Part shown: positions 27,039-36,217 of the stretch, in pieces
Layout: every line of letters begins with the position of its first letter
Numbering within the stretch: position 1 is the first letter of the stretch
From: Flavobacterium sp.
GTDB lineage: Bacteria > Bacteroidota > Bacteroidia > Flavobacteriales > Flavobacteriaceae
Reading direction: 5' to 3'
NCBI RefSeq assembly: GCF_027483985.1
Contig: NZ_JAIXTJ010000034.1
Location: forward strand, 62,001 to 126,000
Length of the DNA: 64,000 nucleotides
Translations under genes and position numbers: made by a program
Notes under the pieces: generated by a model
What the model was told of the DNA's origin: nothing
Seen by the model: the letters and a program-made list of their open reading frames with translations, nothing else
Database searches by the model: none

Positions 27039-28973
27039 ATGATTAAAAAAATACTTTTGCTTGTCTTTTTGTTTCCTAATATTCTTTCGGCTCAAAACAT
27101 CGACAGTTTAAAAACTATTGCTTACGGAAAAGCTAGCGATTCTGTAAAAATTGATGCACTGCACAAACTTGGTGTAAGTTTTTTAAATAGCGATTTGAAG
27201 AAAACACTTCGTTTTAATAAAGAATGTTACGCGTTATCTCGCAAAAGCAAACTCGATTTCGGACTCGCAAAAAGCTACAACCTTCGCGGCATTATTCACG
27301 ATATTAATGGTAATATTGATAGTTCCTATTATTGCTATTACAAAGCACAATATCACGTCAAAAAAGTAAAATTACCCATAACAGAAGCATCGATAAATAA
27401 TAATTTGGGTTTACTTGATTACAATTCGGGTAAATATACTAATGCCATAAATTACTATATTAAAGCATTAAAAATCTTTGAAAAAATTGATGATAAAGAA
27501 GGCCAAGCCAACGCATTAAGCAATATTAGTTTGGTTTATGAACGTTTACACGATTTTAAAAATTCGTATAATTATATAATGCAGTCGCTCAAAATACGAA
27601 AAGAAATAAAAGACGACTATGGCGTTTCTGTTTGCTATGTTAATCTTGGTAATTTGTACGAGAATCAATTGGATAGAAATAAATCAATTGAAAATTATAA
27701 AAAAGCTATTGCCATAAAAAGAAAAATTGATGACCAAAACGGATTGTCAACCGTCAATAATAATTTAGCGTCTGTTTTAATAAAAGATAAAAATTATGCT
27801 GAGGCTTTGCAATGTTTAAATGAATCGGTTGCTATTGCTAAAAAATTAGATTCTAAAACCAATTTGATTTATGCTTACAGTGGTTTTACAGATTATTTTA
27901 TAAAAACAAATAATTTAAAAAAAGCAAAGGAATTTAATGCGCTTACTTTTTCTATTGCAACCGAATTAAATGAAGCTATTTCCAAATTAAATTGCATCAA
28001 ATACTACGAAAAAATCGCTCTATTAGAAAAAGATTTTGAAAAAGCCTACACTTATTCTAAAGCAAAAGATTCTATTCAAGCCAATTTAAACAGTCTTGAT
28101 GTTCAAAAAGCAATTACAGAAATTGAAACAAAATATGAAGTTGAAAAAAAAGAAAAAGAACTTCTTCTATCCAAAGTTGAAATCGCAAAAAACGAGCTTC
28201 AAATAAAAAAGAAAAACACCCAGTTTCAAATTTTGGCTTTAATTTTAATCGCATTAATTACAATTGGATATTTAATTTACCGTCAACAAAAACTTAAAAA
28301 TAAACAACGCGAACAAGAGTTTGAACTAAAATCAGCAATAAAAGAAATAGAAACCCAAAATCAATTGCAAGAACAACGACTTTCAATTTCAAGAGATTTA
28401 CACGACAATATTGGCGCACAACTAACCTTTGTAATTTCGTCTGTAGACAATTTAAAGTTCGGAAATCAAATTAATGATGCTAAAATTGAAAACCAACTTA
28501 CAAAAATTAGCGATTTTACAAAGTCAACGATTATCGAGTTGCGAGACACGATTTGGGCAATGAACAACAACGAATTTTCATTTGAAGATTTGCGTTCACG
28601 AATTTTTAATTTTATCGAAAAAGCTAAAATTGCAAAAGAAAACATACAATTTGAGTTTAATATTGATGAAAATTTAGTGTCAATTAAACTTTCGTCTTTG
28701 GTCGGAATAAATATTTACAGAACCATTCAAGAAGCACTCAATAATGCAATTAAATATTCTGAAAGTTCAAAAATTAGTGTTGATGTAAAAAGTTTTCAGG
28801 ATAAAATTCAAATCAATATTCAAGATAACGGAAAAGGATTTGATATAGAAAACGTTGATTTCGGCAATGGTTTAAATAATATGAAAAAGCGAATAGAAGA
28901 AATTGATGGTGAATTTGAAGTTAATTCCATAGTAGGTAAAGGAACGGTAATTAATATAAATATTGATAAATAA
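27039..28973 (+). CDS. TPR sensor histidine kinase (HisKA_3 type), first copy
   Basis: 644 aa. Signal peptide at 1-19 (ILSAQ), periplasmic TPR array at about 25-370 (SNISLVYERLHDFKNSYNYI, VNLGNLYENQLDRNKSIENY), membrane helix at about 400-418, coiled coil, dimerisation/phosphoacceptor domain with SRDLHDNIGAQLTF (His at about 455) and HATPase domain at about 540-644 (ALNNAIKYSE, DNGKGFDIE, GNGLNNMKKRIEEIDGEFEV). This is the NarX/LiaS-like class that phosphorylates NarL-type regulators. The signal is unknown. It lies directly upstream of a second, closely similar kinase. Confidence 0.92.
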   Translation: MIKKILLLVFLFPNILSAQNIDSLKTIAYGKASDSVKIDALHKLGVSFLNSDLKKTLRFNKECYALSRKSKLDFGLAKSYNLRGIIHDINGNIDSSYYCYYKAQYHVKKVKLPITEASINNNLGLLDYNSGKYTNAINYYIKALKIFEKIDDKEGQANALSNISLVYERLHDFKNSYNYIMQSLKIRKEIKDDYGVSVCYVNLGNLYENQLDRNKSIENYKKAIAIKRKIDDQNGLSTVNNNLASVLIKDKNYAEALQCLNESVAIAKKLDSKTNLIYAYSGFTDYFIKTNNLKKAKEFNALTFSIATELNEAISKLNCIKYYEKIALLEKDFEKAYTYSKAKDSIQANLNSLDVQKAITEIETKYEVEKKEKELLLSKVEIAKNELQIKKKNTQFQILALILIALITIGYLIYRQQKLKNKQREQEFELKSAIKEIETQNQLQEQRLSISRDLHDNIGAQLTFVISSVDNLKFGNQINDAKIENQLTKISDFTKSTIIELRDTIWAMNNNEFSFEDLRSRIFNFIEKAKIAKENIQFEFNIDENLVSIKLSSLVGINIYRTIQEALNNAIKYSESSKISVDVKSFQDKIQINIQDNGKGFDIENVDFGNGLNNMKKRIEEIDGEFEVNSIVGKGTVININIDK

Positions 28974-28974
28974 A

Positions 28975-30726
28975 ATGAGGATCAGAATTTTATTAACATT
29001 GATTATAGTTCCACTTTTATGTTTTTCACAAAATAAAAAAAGTATTGATTCGATTAATGCAATTCCGTTTGAGCAAAAACAGCAAAAGGCATCGCTTTTA
29101 GTTGAGGTATTTCTTAAAAATAGTGAGGATGCTAAAAAATGTAATTATTCTTTAGGCGAAGCTCAGAGTTATAGTAACTTGAGTCTTGTTTATTATTACC
29201 AAGGCAAATATGAAAAAGATCTTTTTTATTCTTTGAAGGCCATTGCAGCATTTGAAAAAATGAATGATAAAGAAAAATTAGCCATCGAATTCGGAGAATT
29301 GGGTTATAGAATGAAGAAAAGAGACCTTCTAAAAGCGCAGAAATATCTTCAAAAAGGAATGAGCATTGCACAAAAAAATAATTTACAAAAACCACTTTTA
29401 AGTATTTATAACAATTATGGCGTTCTAAAAGAAATGCAAAATCAATTGGATAGTGCGTTGTTTTTTTATAATGAAGGATTAGAGTTAAAAGAAAAAATTA
29501 GAGATAGTCTCGGAATTCCTTATAGTCTAAATAATATTGCAGGAGTTTATCTAATTAGAAAACAATATGAAAAAGCTAAGATTAACTATCAGAAAGCATT
29601 AGATATTCGTCAAAAATTGAAAGATCAAATAGGTGTTTCAGAAAATCTCTCTTATTTTGGTGATTTATATTTAGCTCAAAAACAATACAATCAAGCCATA
29701 AATTTCTATCAAAAAACCGCTGATAACACTTTGAAATCTAATTATGTTGATTTGCTTCAATACAGTTACAAAAAACTTTCAGAATGCTATGAATTGCAAG
29801 GAAATACTAATTTAGCATTAAAGAATTTTAAAAATTATGCTCAATTTAAAGACAGTATTATCAATAAAGAAACCAATGCAGCAATAGCCGAACTTGAAGT
29901 AAAATTTGAAACTAATGAAAAAGAAAAACTTTTACTTCAAAAAGAAATCGAAGTAAAAAACACCCGAGATAAACTAATAGCCGTTTCATCATTAGCACTA
30001 TTCATAGGTTTAATAGGATTTTTAATTTACCGTCAACAAAAACTTAAAAACAAACAACAAGAACAAGAATTCCAATTAAAATCGGCCATCAAAGAAATTG
30101 AATCTCAAAATCAATTGCAAGAACAACGACTTTCAATTTCACGAGATTTGCACGATAATATCGGAGCGCAACTAACATTTGTAATTTCATCAGTAGACAA
30201 TTTAAAACACGGAAATCAAATTACAGATAACAAGATAACCAATCAATTAACCAAAATTAGCGATTTTACTAAGTCAACCATCATCGAACTTCGCGACACT
30301 ATTTGGGCGATGAACAATAATGAATTTTCATTTGAAGATTTGCGTTCACGAATTTTTAATTTTATCGAAAAAGCAAAATCAGCCAAAGAAGATGTGGACT
30401 TTAAATTCAATGTTTACGAATCGTTACAAGATTTAAAATTTTCTTCAATTGTAGGGATAAATCTTTATAGAACCATTCAAGAATCAGTAAATAATGCCGT
30501 TAAATATGCTGATGCAAATGAAATACTCGTTGAGGTTAAAAATGTTTCTAATAAAATTCAAATAGAAATTCAAGACAACGGAAAAGGATTTGACATAGAA
30601 AACACCGACTTCGGAAACGGATTACACAATATGAAAAAACGAATAGAAGAAATTGATGGAACTTTTGAAATCAATTCTTTAATTGATAGAGGAACCAAAA
30701 TTAGATTTGAAATTCCAAAAATTTAA
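28975..30726 (+). CDS. TPR sensor histidine kinase (HisKA_3 type), second copy
   Basis: 583 aa from ATG 28975 (MRIRILLTLIIVPLLCFSQ is a good signal peptide; an in-frame start 12 nt earlier overlaps the previous gene). Same layout as the upstream kinase: TPR domain, membrane helix (about 340-355), phosphoacceptor motif SRDLHDNIGAQLTF with His at about 393, and HATPase domain (AVKYAD, DNGKGFDIE, GNGLHNMKKR). The kinase halves are nearly the same, with long blocks identical even at DNA level (for example 30311-30364 against 28571-28624), whereas the TPR halves diverge strongly. Likely a tandem duplicate with a different input. Confidence 0.92.
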   Translation: MRIRILLTLIIVPLLCFSQNKKSIDSINAIPFEQKQQKASLLVEVFLKNSEDAKKCNYSLGEAQSYSNLSLVYYYQGKYEKDLFYSLKAIAAFEKMNDKEKLAIEFGELGYRMKKRDLLKAQKYLQKGMSIAQKNNLQKPLLSIYNNYGVLKEMQNQLDSALFFYNEGLELKEKIRDSLGIPYSLNNIAGVYLIRKQYEKAKINYQKALDIRQKLKDQIGVSENLSYFGDLYLAQKQYNQAINFYQKTADNTLKSNYVDLLQYSYKKLSECYELQGNTNLALKNFKNYAQFKDSIINKETNAAIAELEVKFETNEKEKLLLQKEIEVKNTRDKLIAVSSLALFIGLIGFLIYRQQKLKNKQQEQEFQLKSAIKEIESQNQLQEQRLSISRDLHDNIGAQLTFVISSVDNLKHGNQITDNKITNQLTKISDFTKSTIIELRDTIWAMNNNEFSFEDLRSRIFNFIEKAKSAKEDVDFKFNVYESLQDLKFSSIVGINLYRTIQESVNNAVKYADANEILVEVKNVSNKIQIEIQDNGKGFDIENTDFGNGLHNMKKRIEEIDGTFEINSLIDRGTKIRFEIPKI

Positions 30727-30730
30727 AATT

Positions 30731-31378
30731 ATGATAAAAGTAGCCATAGTTGACGATAACACTTTTTTACAAAAAGCCATTCAAGATAAGCTTGCTTTTT
30801 TTGATGATATTGACATAAAATTCAAAGCCAATCACGGTCAAGATTTATTAGAAAAATTAGAAAAAAATCACAACTTAGATTTAATTTTGATGGATATCGA
30901 AATGCCAAAAATGAACGGCATCGAAGCAACTGAGGCAGTAAAAAATAAATATCCGCAAATCAAAATCATTATGCTTACCGTTTTTGATAATGACGAAAAC
31001 ATCTTTAAATCGATAAAAGCTGGTGCCGATGGTTATTTTCTAAAAGAAGTAAATCCGCAAGATTTATACAATGCTATTATTGAAACTCTAAATGGTGGAG
31101 CAGCAATGACGCCATCAATTGCATTAAAAACTCTAAAATTATTACGAGAGCCAATGGTCTTTGATAATTGTGAACCTTGCGAAGAAATCAATTTAACCAA
31201 CAGAGAAGTTGAAGTCTTAGAACAGTTAAGCAAAGGATTAAAATACAATGCCATAGCCGATAATTTATTTTTATCTGTGGGAACAATTCGAAAACACGTT
31301 GAGAATATTTACAATAAACTGCAAGTCCACAATAAACTAGAAGCTATTCAAAAAGCAAAAAGCAATAAATTAATATAA
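30731..31378 (+). CDS. LuxR/NarL-type response regulator
   Basis: 215 aa from ATG 30731 (MIKVAIVDDNTFLQ); an earlier in-frame start would overlap the kinase gene. Receiver domain with acidic pocket DD at 8-9, phosphoacceptor Asp55 in LDLILMDIEMP, and Lys in FLKEVNPQDL. C-terminal LuxR helix-turn-helix (NLTNREVEVLEQLSKGLKYNAIADNLFLSVGTIRKHVENIYNKL). The linker contains an unusual CEPC pair. It follows the second kinase by 4 nt and is the probable output of both kinases; candidate target sites flank the operon. Confidence 0.94.
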   Translation: MIKVAIVDDNTFLQKAIQDKLAFFDDIDIKFKANHGQDLLEKLEKNHNLDLILMDIEMPKMNGIEATEAVKNKYPQIKIIMLTVFDNDENIFKSIKAGADGYFLKEVNPQDLYNAIIETLNGGAAMTPSIALKTLKLLREPMVFDNCEPCEEINLTNREVEVLEQLSKGLKYNAIADNLFLSVGTIRKHVENIYNKLQVHNKLEAIQKAKSNKLI

Positions 31379-31406
31379 TATTTTGAAAATCAGATTATTG
31401 AATTCT

Positions 31407-31437
31407 TAAAAATACGCATTTTAGCGTATTTTTTTAT
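31407..31437 (+). terminator. Terminator after the two-component operon, overlapping operator site 3
   Basis: AAAAATACGC, short loop, GCGTATTTTT with a T-run. It ends the kinase-regulator operon. The same dyad is candidate operator site 3, so the sequence may do both jobs. Confidence 0.75.
31410..31431 (+). promoter_or_regulatory. Candidate operator AAATACG-N8-CGTATTT (site 3)
   Basis: AAATACG at 31410-31416 and CGTATTT at 31425-31431, spacer 8 nt, followed after exactly 20 nt by -7 box TAAGTTTG. Spacer, box distance and the sequence after the box (GCCTT) match site 1. Confidence 0.55.
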
Positions 31438-31451
31438 GTTTTGTTGTGAAC

Positions 31452-31459
31452 TAAGTTTG
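31452..31459 (+). promoter_or_regulatory. Candidate -7 box for the 31485-36138 unit
   Basis: TAAGTTTG fits TAnnTTTG exactly, 25 nt before the start codon, at the same 20-nt distance from the upstream dyad as at 22106. Confidence 0.55.
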
Positions 31460-31484
31460 CCTTATAACTTTAACAATCAATACG

Positions 31485-32939
31485 ATGAAATCAAAAAATT
31501 ATTTTACTAAAATTGCTTCGGCATTATTTTTATTATTTGCAATTAATGCTTCTGCAAATAATGTACAAATTACAGGAACATCAGTTTCGGGTTCTAATAT
31601 TACTTTTAATATTTCTTGGGACAACAGTTGGAATGCGTCAGTCGCTCCAAACAATTGGGATGCCGTTTGGGTTTTTATCAAATATCAAGATTGTAATACA
31701 AGACTTTGGGCACACGCAGGTTTGAGTACACTAGCAACTGATCATTCAACAGCATCACCTTTGCAAGTAGATCCAGTTGCTGACGGACGTGGCGTTTTTA
31801 TTCGCAGAAGCGCAGTTGGTGGAGGAACAGTAGCACCAACATCAGTAACCTTAAAAATGACTATTCCAGCTGGAACTTTCAATTATAAAGTTTTTGGAAT
31901 CGAAATGGTTAATGTGCCTCAAAGCAATTTTCAAATAGGAGATGGAAATAGCGTTTCAACTTTTAACAGCATTAATATTACAGCAGCAACGCAATCTTCT
32001 GGGCTAACTTCTGCTACATTAGGTGGTGCAGCAACGAATGTTCCTGCAACTTTCCCAATGGGATACAACGCTTTTTATTGTATGAAATATGAAATTTCTC
32101 AATTACAATATGTAGAATATTTGAATTCTTTAACTTACGATCAACAAGCGGCACACGTTGCTAATGATCCAATCAGCGCTATAGGAACTTATGCAATGTT
32201 TACCGGTTTCATCTATAGAAACGGAATCAGAATTTCAACTCCAGGAAATAACGGTGCAATTCCAGCAGTTTATGTTTGTGATGCAACGGCAGGTGTAGAA
32301 AATAATAGTGATGATGGACAAGGAACGGCAATGAATAATCTTAGCTGGAGCGATGTTTCGGCTTATTTAGATTGGGCAGCTTTACGTCCAATGACCGAAA
32401 TGGAATTTGAAAAAGTATGTCGCGGACCTGTAAATCGTGTTGCAAATGAATATCCTTGGGGAACAACCGAAATGAACGCAATTTACACGCAATTACCGGG
32501 ATTAATAAATGATTATTTAGCAAATGAAACTTGGACACCAGCAACTAACGGAACTTGTGCTGCCGGAATTGGATCTGCATCTGGAATTTATGGTCCGGTT
32601 AAAGTTGGTGCTTTTGCAACAGGTACTTCTGGAAGAGCTTCTGCTGGAGCTTCTTATTATGGTGCAATGGAACTTGGTGGAAATGTATCAGAACGTTGTA
32701 TTACAACTTCAAATGCTACAGGAACAGCATTCAATGGAACTTTAGGTGACGGAACAATTGCGGCAAATGGTCTTGCAAATCAAGCAACTTGGCCAGATCC
32801 AACAACAGCAGTTGGCGTAGGTTTTAGAGGTGGTGATTATGTAAATGTTGTAGATAGAGTAAAAGTATCTGATAGAGCAAATATCACAACAGTTAACACT
32901 ACAAGAAATTACACTTTTGGTGGTCGTGGCGTGAGATAA
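31485..32939 (+). CDS. Secreted formylglycine-generating-enzyme-like (SUMF1 fold) protein
   Basis: 484 aa. Signal peptide at 1-24 (ASANN). Residues about 25-165 form a beta-sandwich-like region (VQITGTSVSGSNITFNISW). From about 185 to the end is a SUMF1/FGE-type domain: FPMGYNAFYCMKYEISQLQYVEYLNSL, LSWSDVSAYLDWAALRPMTEMEFEKVCRG, EYPWG, GAMELGGNVSERC and the terminal GFRGGDY ... GGRGVR. The Cys pair that carries out catalysis in true FGE, near the end of the fold, is not seen, so it is probably a structural or binding homologue. It lies 79 nt upstream of a T9SS adhesin. Confidence 0.85.
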   Translation: MKSKNYFTKIASALFLLFAINASANNVQITGTSVSGSNITFNISWDNSWNASVAPNNWDAVWVFIKYQDCNTRLWAHAGLSTLATDHSTASPLQVDPVADGRGVFIRRSAVGGGTVAPTSVTLKMTIPAGTFNYKVFGIEMVNVPQSNFQIGDGNSVSTFNSINITAATQSSGLTSATLGGAATNVPATFPMGYNAFYCMKYEISQLQYVEYLNSLTYDQQAAHVANDPISAIGTYAMFTGFIYRNGIRISTPGNNGAIPAVYVCDATAGVENNSDDGQGTAMNNLSWSDVSAYLDWAALRPMTEMEFEKVCRGPVNRVANEYPWGTTEMNAIYTQLPGLINDYLANETWTPATNGTCAAGIGSASGIYGPVKVGAFATGTSGRASAGASYYGAMELGGNVSERCITTSNATGTAFNGTLGDGTIAANGLANQATWPDPTTAVGVGFRGGDYVNVVDRVKVSDRANITTVNTTRNYTFGGRGVR

Positions 32940-33018
32940 TAATCTAATTTGAAAGAAATGAAATCAAAAAAGTTCGTTTCTAAATCAAAATTATTTAACA
33001 ATTTTAAAATCAAATTAG

Positions 33019-36000
33019 ATGAAAACAACTAAAAATTATATAGTTGTATTCTTAATAATCTTTTTGTCTCATTTGTCATCGTTTGCTCAATACAATGGAG
33101 GAAGTTCCTCTGGATCTTTTTCGGAAGAATTGAGTTTAACATCCTGCGGAATACCTGCGCATTTTAACGCATATTTTGGAGGAAATAATGACGGAGCAAC
33201 AGTAGATGAATTAAGTAATACAGCGTGTGGAATTCCACCATCGTATTTTGCCTACTTAGGTGGCGACAATGATGGTACAGCAGTCGATGAATTGTCGGCT
33301 ACAACTTGCGGAATTCCTCCTTCGTTCTTTGCCTATATGGGTGGCGATAACGACGGAGCAGCAACAGATGAAACGATTGTAGGAGTATGTCCTTTTCCTC
33401 CATCATTTTATGCTTATTTTGGTGGAGATAATGATGGTGCAGTTGTTGATGCAACGCCTCAAATTTGTCCAACAGCACCACCAGTTGCAAGTTTTACAGC
33501 TTCGGCTACCGAAATTTGTATTGGTCAATCAGTAACATTTACAGATACATCAACCAATATTCCATCGGCTTGGACGTGGACATTTACTGGTGGAACTCCA
33601 AACAGTTCAACGGTTCAAAATCCTGTAATAACATATAATACAGCCGGAAGTTACGCAGTGACATTAGTAGCTGCAAACTACAACGGAACTGGTACAGTAA
33701 CTTTAAATTCTTACATAACCGTTTATGCAAATCCATCTGTTACAAGCACAACGCCTGCAAGTAGATGTGATGCAGGAACAGTAACTTTACAAGCTACAAC
33801 TAATGTTGGAACATTAAATTGGTATGCTAATCCAACTGGTGGAACTGCTATTGCAACTGGAGTGAGTTTTACAACGCCAAGTATTTCAACAAATACAACG
33901 TATTATGTTGAATCTATTAACGGAGTTTGTACTTCTACAAGAGTTCCAGTAATTGCTACAGTAAATACTACACCAACAATAACATCAACAACACCAGCAA
34001 GTCGTTGTGATGCAGGAAGTGTAACATTAAATGCTACATCAAGTGCAGGAAATACAATATGGTATGCAAATCCAACAGGTGGAACTCCTTTGGCAACAAC
34101 AAATAGTTTTGTAACTCCAAGTATAAGTGCAACAACAACTTACTATGTAGAAGCGTCGACAGGAAGTTGTACGTCGCCAAGAACAGCGGTAATTGCAACT
34201 GTAAATACAACACCAATTATTACAGCAACTACACCAAACAGTCGTTGTGATGCTGGAACAGTAATATTAGCTGCAACAGCCAATTCTGGAACTATTAATT
34301 GGTTTGCAACGCCAACTGGCGGAACAAGTTTAGCAACTGGAACAAGTTTTACAACTCCAAGTATTTCAGTTTCTACAACCTATTATGTTGAAGCTTCTAA
34401 CGGAAGTTGTACTTCTTCAAGAACTGCTGTTACTGCAACTATAAATGTTACTCCAACAATAACTTCAACTACACCAAGTAGTAGATGCGATGCTGGATCG
34501 GTAACTTTATCAGCTGCTTCAAGTGCAGGAAATGTAGTTTGGTATGCAAATGCATCTGGTGGAACAGCTTTGGCAACGACCAATAGTTTTACAACACCAA
34601 GTATTTCAACAACTACAACTTATTATGTAGAAGCAGTAAACGGAAGTTGTGCAACTGGAACAAGAACGGCAGTTATTGCAACAATTAATCCTAGTCCAAC
34701 TATAACTTCAACAACTCCAACAACCATTTGTGGTGGCGATACATTTACAATATCGGCAACTGCAAGTGCAGGAACTTTAGCTTGGTACAATGTTCCAACA
34801 GGAGGAATTGTTCAAGGAACAGGAAACAGCTTTTCGTTAAGTAATTGGGCAGCTACAACAACGTTTTATGTTCAAGCAACTGATGGAAGTTGTCAATCAG
34901 CAAGAATTCCTGTTGTTGTGACTGTTAATGATAGACCATTCAATACGACGCTAACTCCTGCAAGTCGTTGCGGAACAGGAACAGTAACATTAGGCGCGAC
35001 TTATACTATTGGAACAATCAATTGGTATAGTGTTCCAAGTGGTGGAACTGCAATTGCAACAGGTTCAAGTTTTACAACTCCAAGTATTGCAACAACTACA
35101 ACTTATTATGTTGAAGCAGTAAACAACGGATGTATTTCTTCAATCAGAACTGCAATTACGGCTACTGTTTTTGATATTCCAACAATAACATCAACAACTC
35201 CAGCAAGTAGATGCGGAACTGGAAGTGTTCAATTACAAGCAACATCAAATGTGGGAACTATAAGTTGGTTTGCTAATGCAAGTGGAGGAACAGCATTAAC
35301 TACTGGTGGAATATTCAACACACCAAGTTTAGCAACTTCAACAACGTATTATGTTGAGGTGACAAACGGAACGTGTACTTCGGCAAGAACTCCAATTACT
35401 GCAACTATTTTTACAGCAGTAACAGTTCTTTCAACAACTCCAGCAAGTAGATGCGATGCAGGAACGCTAACTTTAAGTGCAACAACACAAGGTTTCGGAA
35501 CATTAAATTGGTATGCAAATGCTTCTGGCGGAACACTATTAGCAACAGGTTCAAGTTTTACAACGCCAAGTATTTCGGTTTCTACAACGTATTATGTTGA
35601 AGCAACAAATGGTGATTGTACAACATCGAGAGTTGCTGTTACGGCTTCAATAAGTCCAACAGCTGCACCAACCGGATTTGCAAATCAAACGTTTTGCGCA
35701 GGCGAAACTGTCGGATTAATATCTGTCACAGGTTCAAACATAATTTGGTATGATGCACCGTCAAGCGGAAATGTAATTCCACCAGGAACAGCTTTAGTTT
35801 CGGGAACAACTTATTATGCTTCGCAAACAGTTACAGGATGTGAAAGTCCAACAAGATTGGCAGTTACAATGACATTAGGTGGATGTTTAGGAACTGAGGA
35901 ATTTATAACAAATGTTATCAAATTATACCCAAATCCAGTAGTTGATATTGTGACTATTTCCTCAACAGAAATGATGACGAATTTAGAAGTTGTGAATATA

Positions 36001-36138
36001 CTTGGTCAAATTGTCTTTTCAAAATCGGTAAACGAAAATGAAACAACAATAGAAATGTCAAGATATTCTTCGGGTTCTTATATTGTTAGAGTTTTAGTTG
36101 ATGATAAGGTTAAAATCTTTAAAGTAATTAAAAAGTAG
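33019..36138 (+). CDS. T9SS-secreted adhesin with PKD and tandem Ig-like repeats
   Basis: 1039 aa. Signal peptide at 1-23 (SSFAQ). Residues 36-143 hold four 27-aa repeats with the core CGIPPSxFAYxGGDNDG. Then a PKD domain at about 155-240 (VTFTDTSTNIPSAWTWTFTGG), then about nine Ig-like repeats of roughly 80 aa, each beginning TPASRCDAGTVTL and containing NWYANPTGGT and TTYYVE. The C-terminus (LYPNPVVDIVTIS ... SSGSYIVRVLVDDKVKIFKVIK) is a type A T9SS sorting domain. Probably a cell-surface or released adhesin. Thr/Ser-rich composition is normal for the class. Confidence 0.9.
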   Translation: MKTTKNYIVVFLIIFLSHLSSFAQYNGGSSSGSFSEELSLTSCGIPAHFNAYFGGNNDGATVDELSNTACGIPPSYFAYLGGDNDGTAVDELSATTCGIPPSFFAYMGGDNDGAATDETIVGVCPFPPSFYAYFGGDNDGAVVDATPQICPTAPPVASFTASATEICIGQSVTFTDTSTNIPSAWTWTFTGGTPNSSTVQNPVITYNTAGSYAVTLVAANYNGTGTVTLNSYITVYANPSVTSTTPASRCDAGTVTLQATTNVGTLNWYANPTGGTAIATGVSFTTPSISTNTTYYVESINGVCTSTRVPVIATVNTTPTITSTTPASRCDAGSVTLNATSSAGNTIWYANPTGGTPLATTNSFVTPSISATTTYYVEASTGSCTSPRTAVIATVNTTPIITATTPNSRCDAGTVILAATANSGTINWFATPTGGTSLATGTSFTTPSISVSTTYYVEASNGSCTSSRTAVTATINVTPTITSTTPSSRCDAGSVTLSAASSAGNVVWYANASGGTALATTNSFTTPSISTTTTYYVEAVNGSCATGTRTAVIATINPSPTITSTTPTTICGGDTFTISATASAGTLAWYNVPTGGIVQGTGNSFSLSNWAATTTFYVQATDGSCQSARIPVVVTVNDRPFNTTLTPASRCGTGTVTLGATYTIGTINWYSVPSGGTAIATGSSFTTPSIATTTTYYVEAVNNGCISSIRTAITATVFDIPTITSTTPASRCGTGSVQLQATSNVGTISWFANASGGTALTTGGIFNTPSLATSTTYYVEVTNGTCTSARTPITATIFTAVTVLSTTPASRCDAGTLTLSATTQGFGTLNWYANASGGTLLATGSSFTTPSISVSTTYYVEATNGDCTTSRVAVTASISPTAAPTGFANQTFCAGETVGLISVTGSNIIWYDAPSSGNVIPPGTALVSGTTYYASQTVTGCESPTRLAVTMTLGGCLGTEEFITNVIKLYPNPVVDIVTISSTEMMTNLEVVNILGQIVFSKSVNENETTIEMSRYSSGSYIVRVLVDDKVKIFKVIKK
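33124..33447 (+). repeat. Four tandem 81-nt units encoding 27-aa repeats
   Basis: Units begin at 33124, 33205, 33286 and 33367. The protein unit is DELSxTxCGIPPSxFAYxGGDNDGxxx. Each unit has one Cys and one GG[DN]NDG loop, which looks like a possible Ca-binding turn (inference). The first unit has NNDG and the fourth replaces CGIPP with CPFPP. Confidence 0.85.
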
Positions 36139-36165
36139 TAAGTAGTTTTTATAGTTTAGTTTTTT

Positions 36166-36198
36166 GAAACCATCTCGTTAATTCGAGATGGTTTTTTT
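36166..36198. terminator. Bidirectional terminator after the adhesin
   Basis: AAACCATCTCG, TTAATT loop, CGAGATGGTTT and T-run. The 11-bp stem is perfect. It lies between the plus-strand adhesin and the minus-strand rhodanese gene. Confidence 0.9.
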
Positions 36199-36217
36199 AT
36201 TTTCCAAAATCCAAAAA

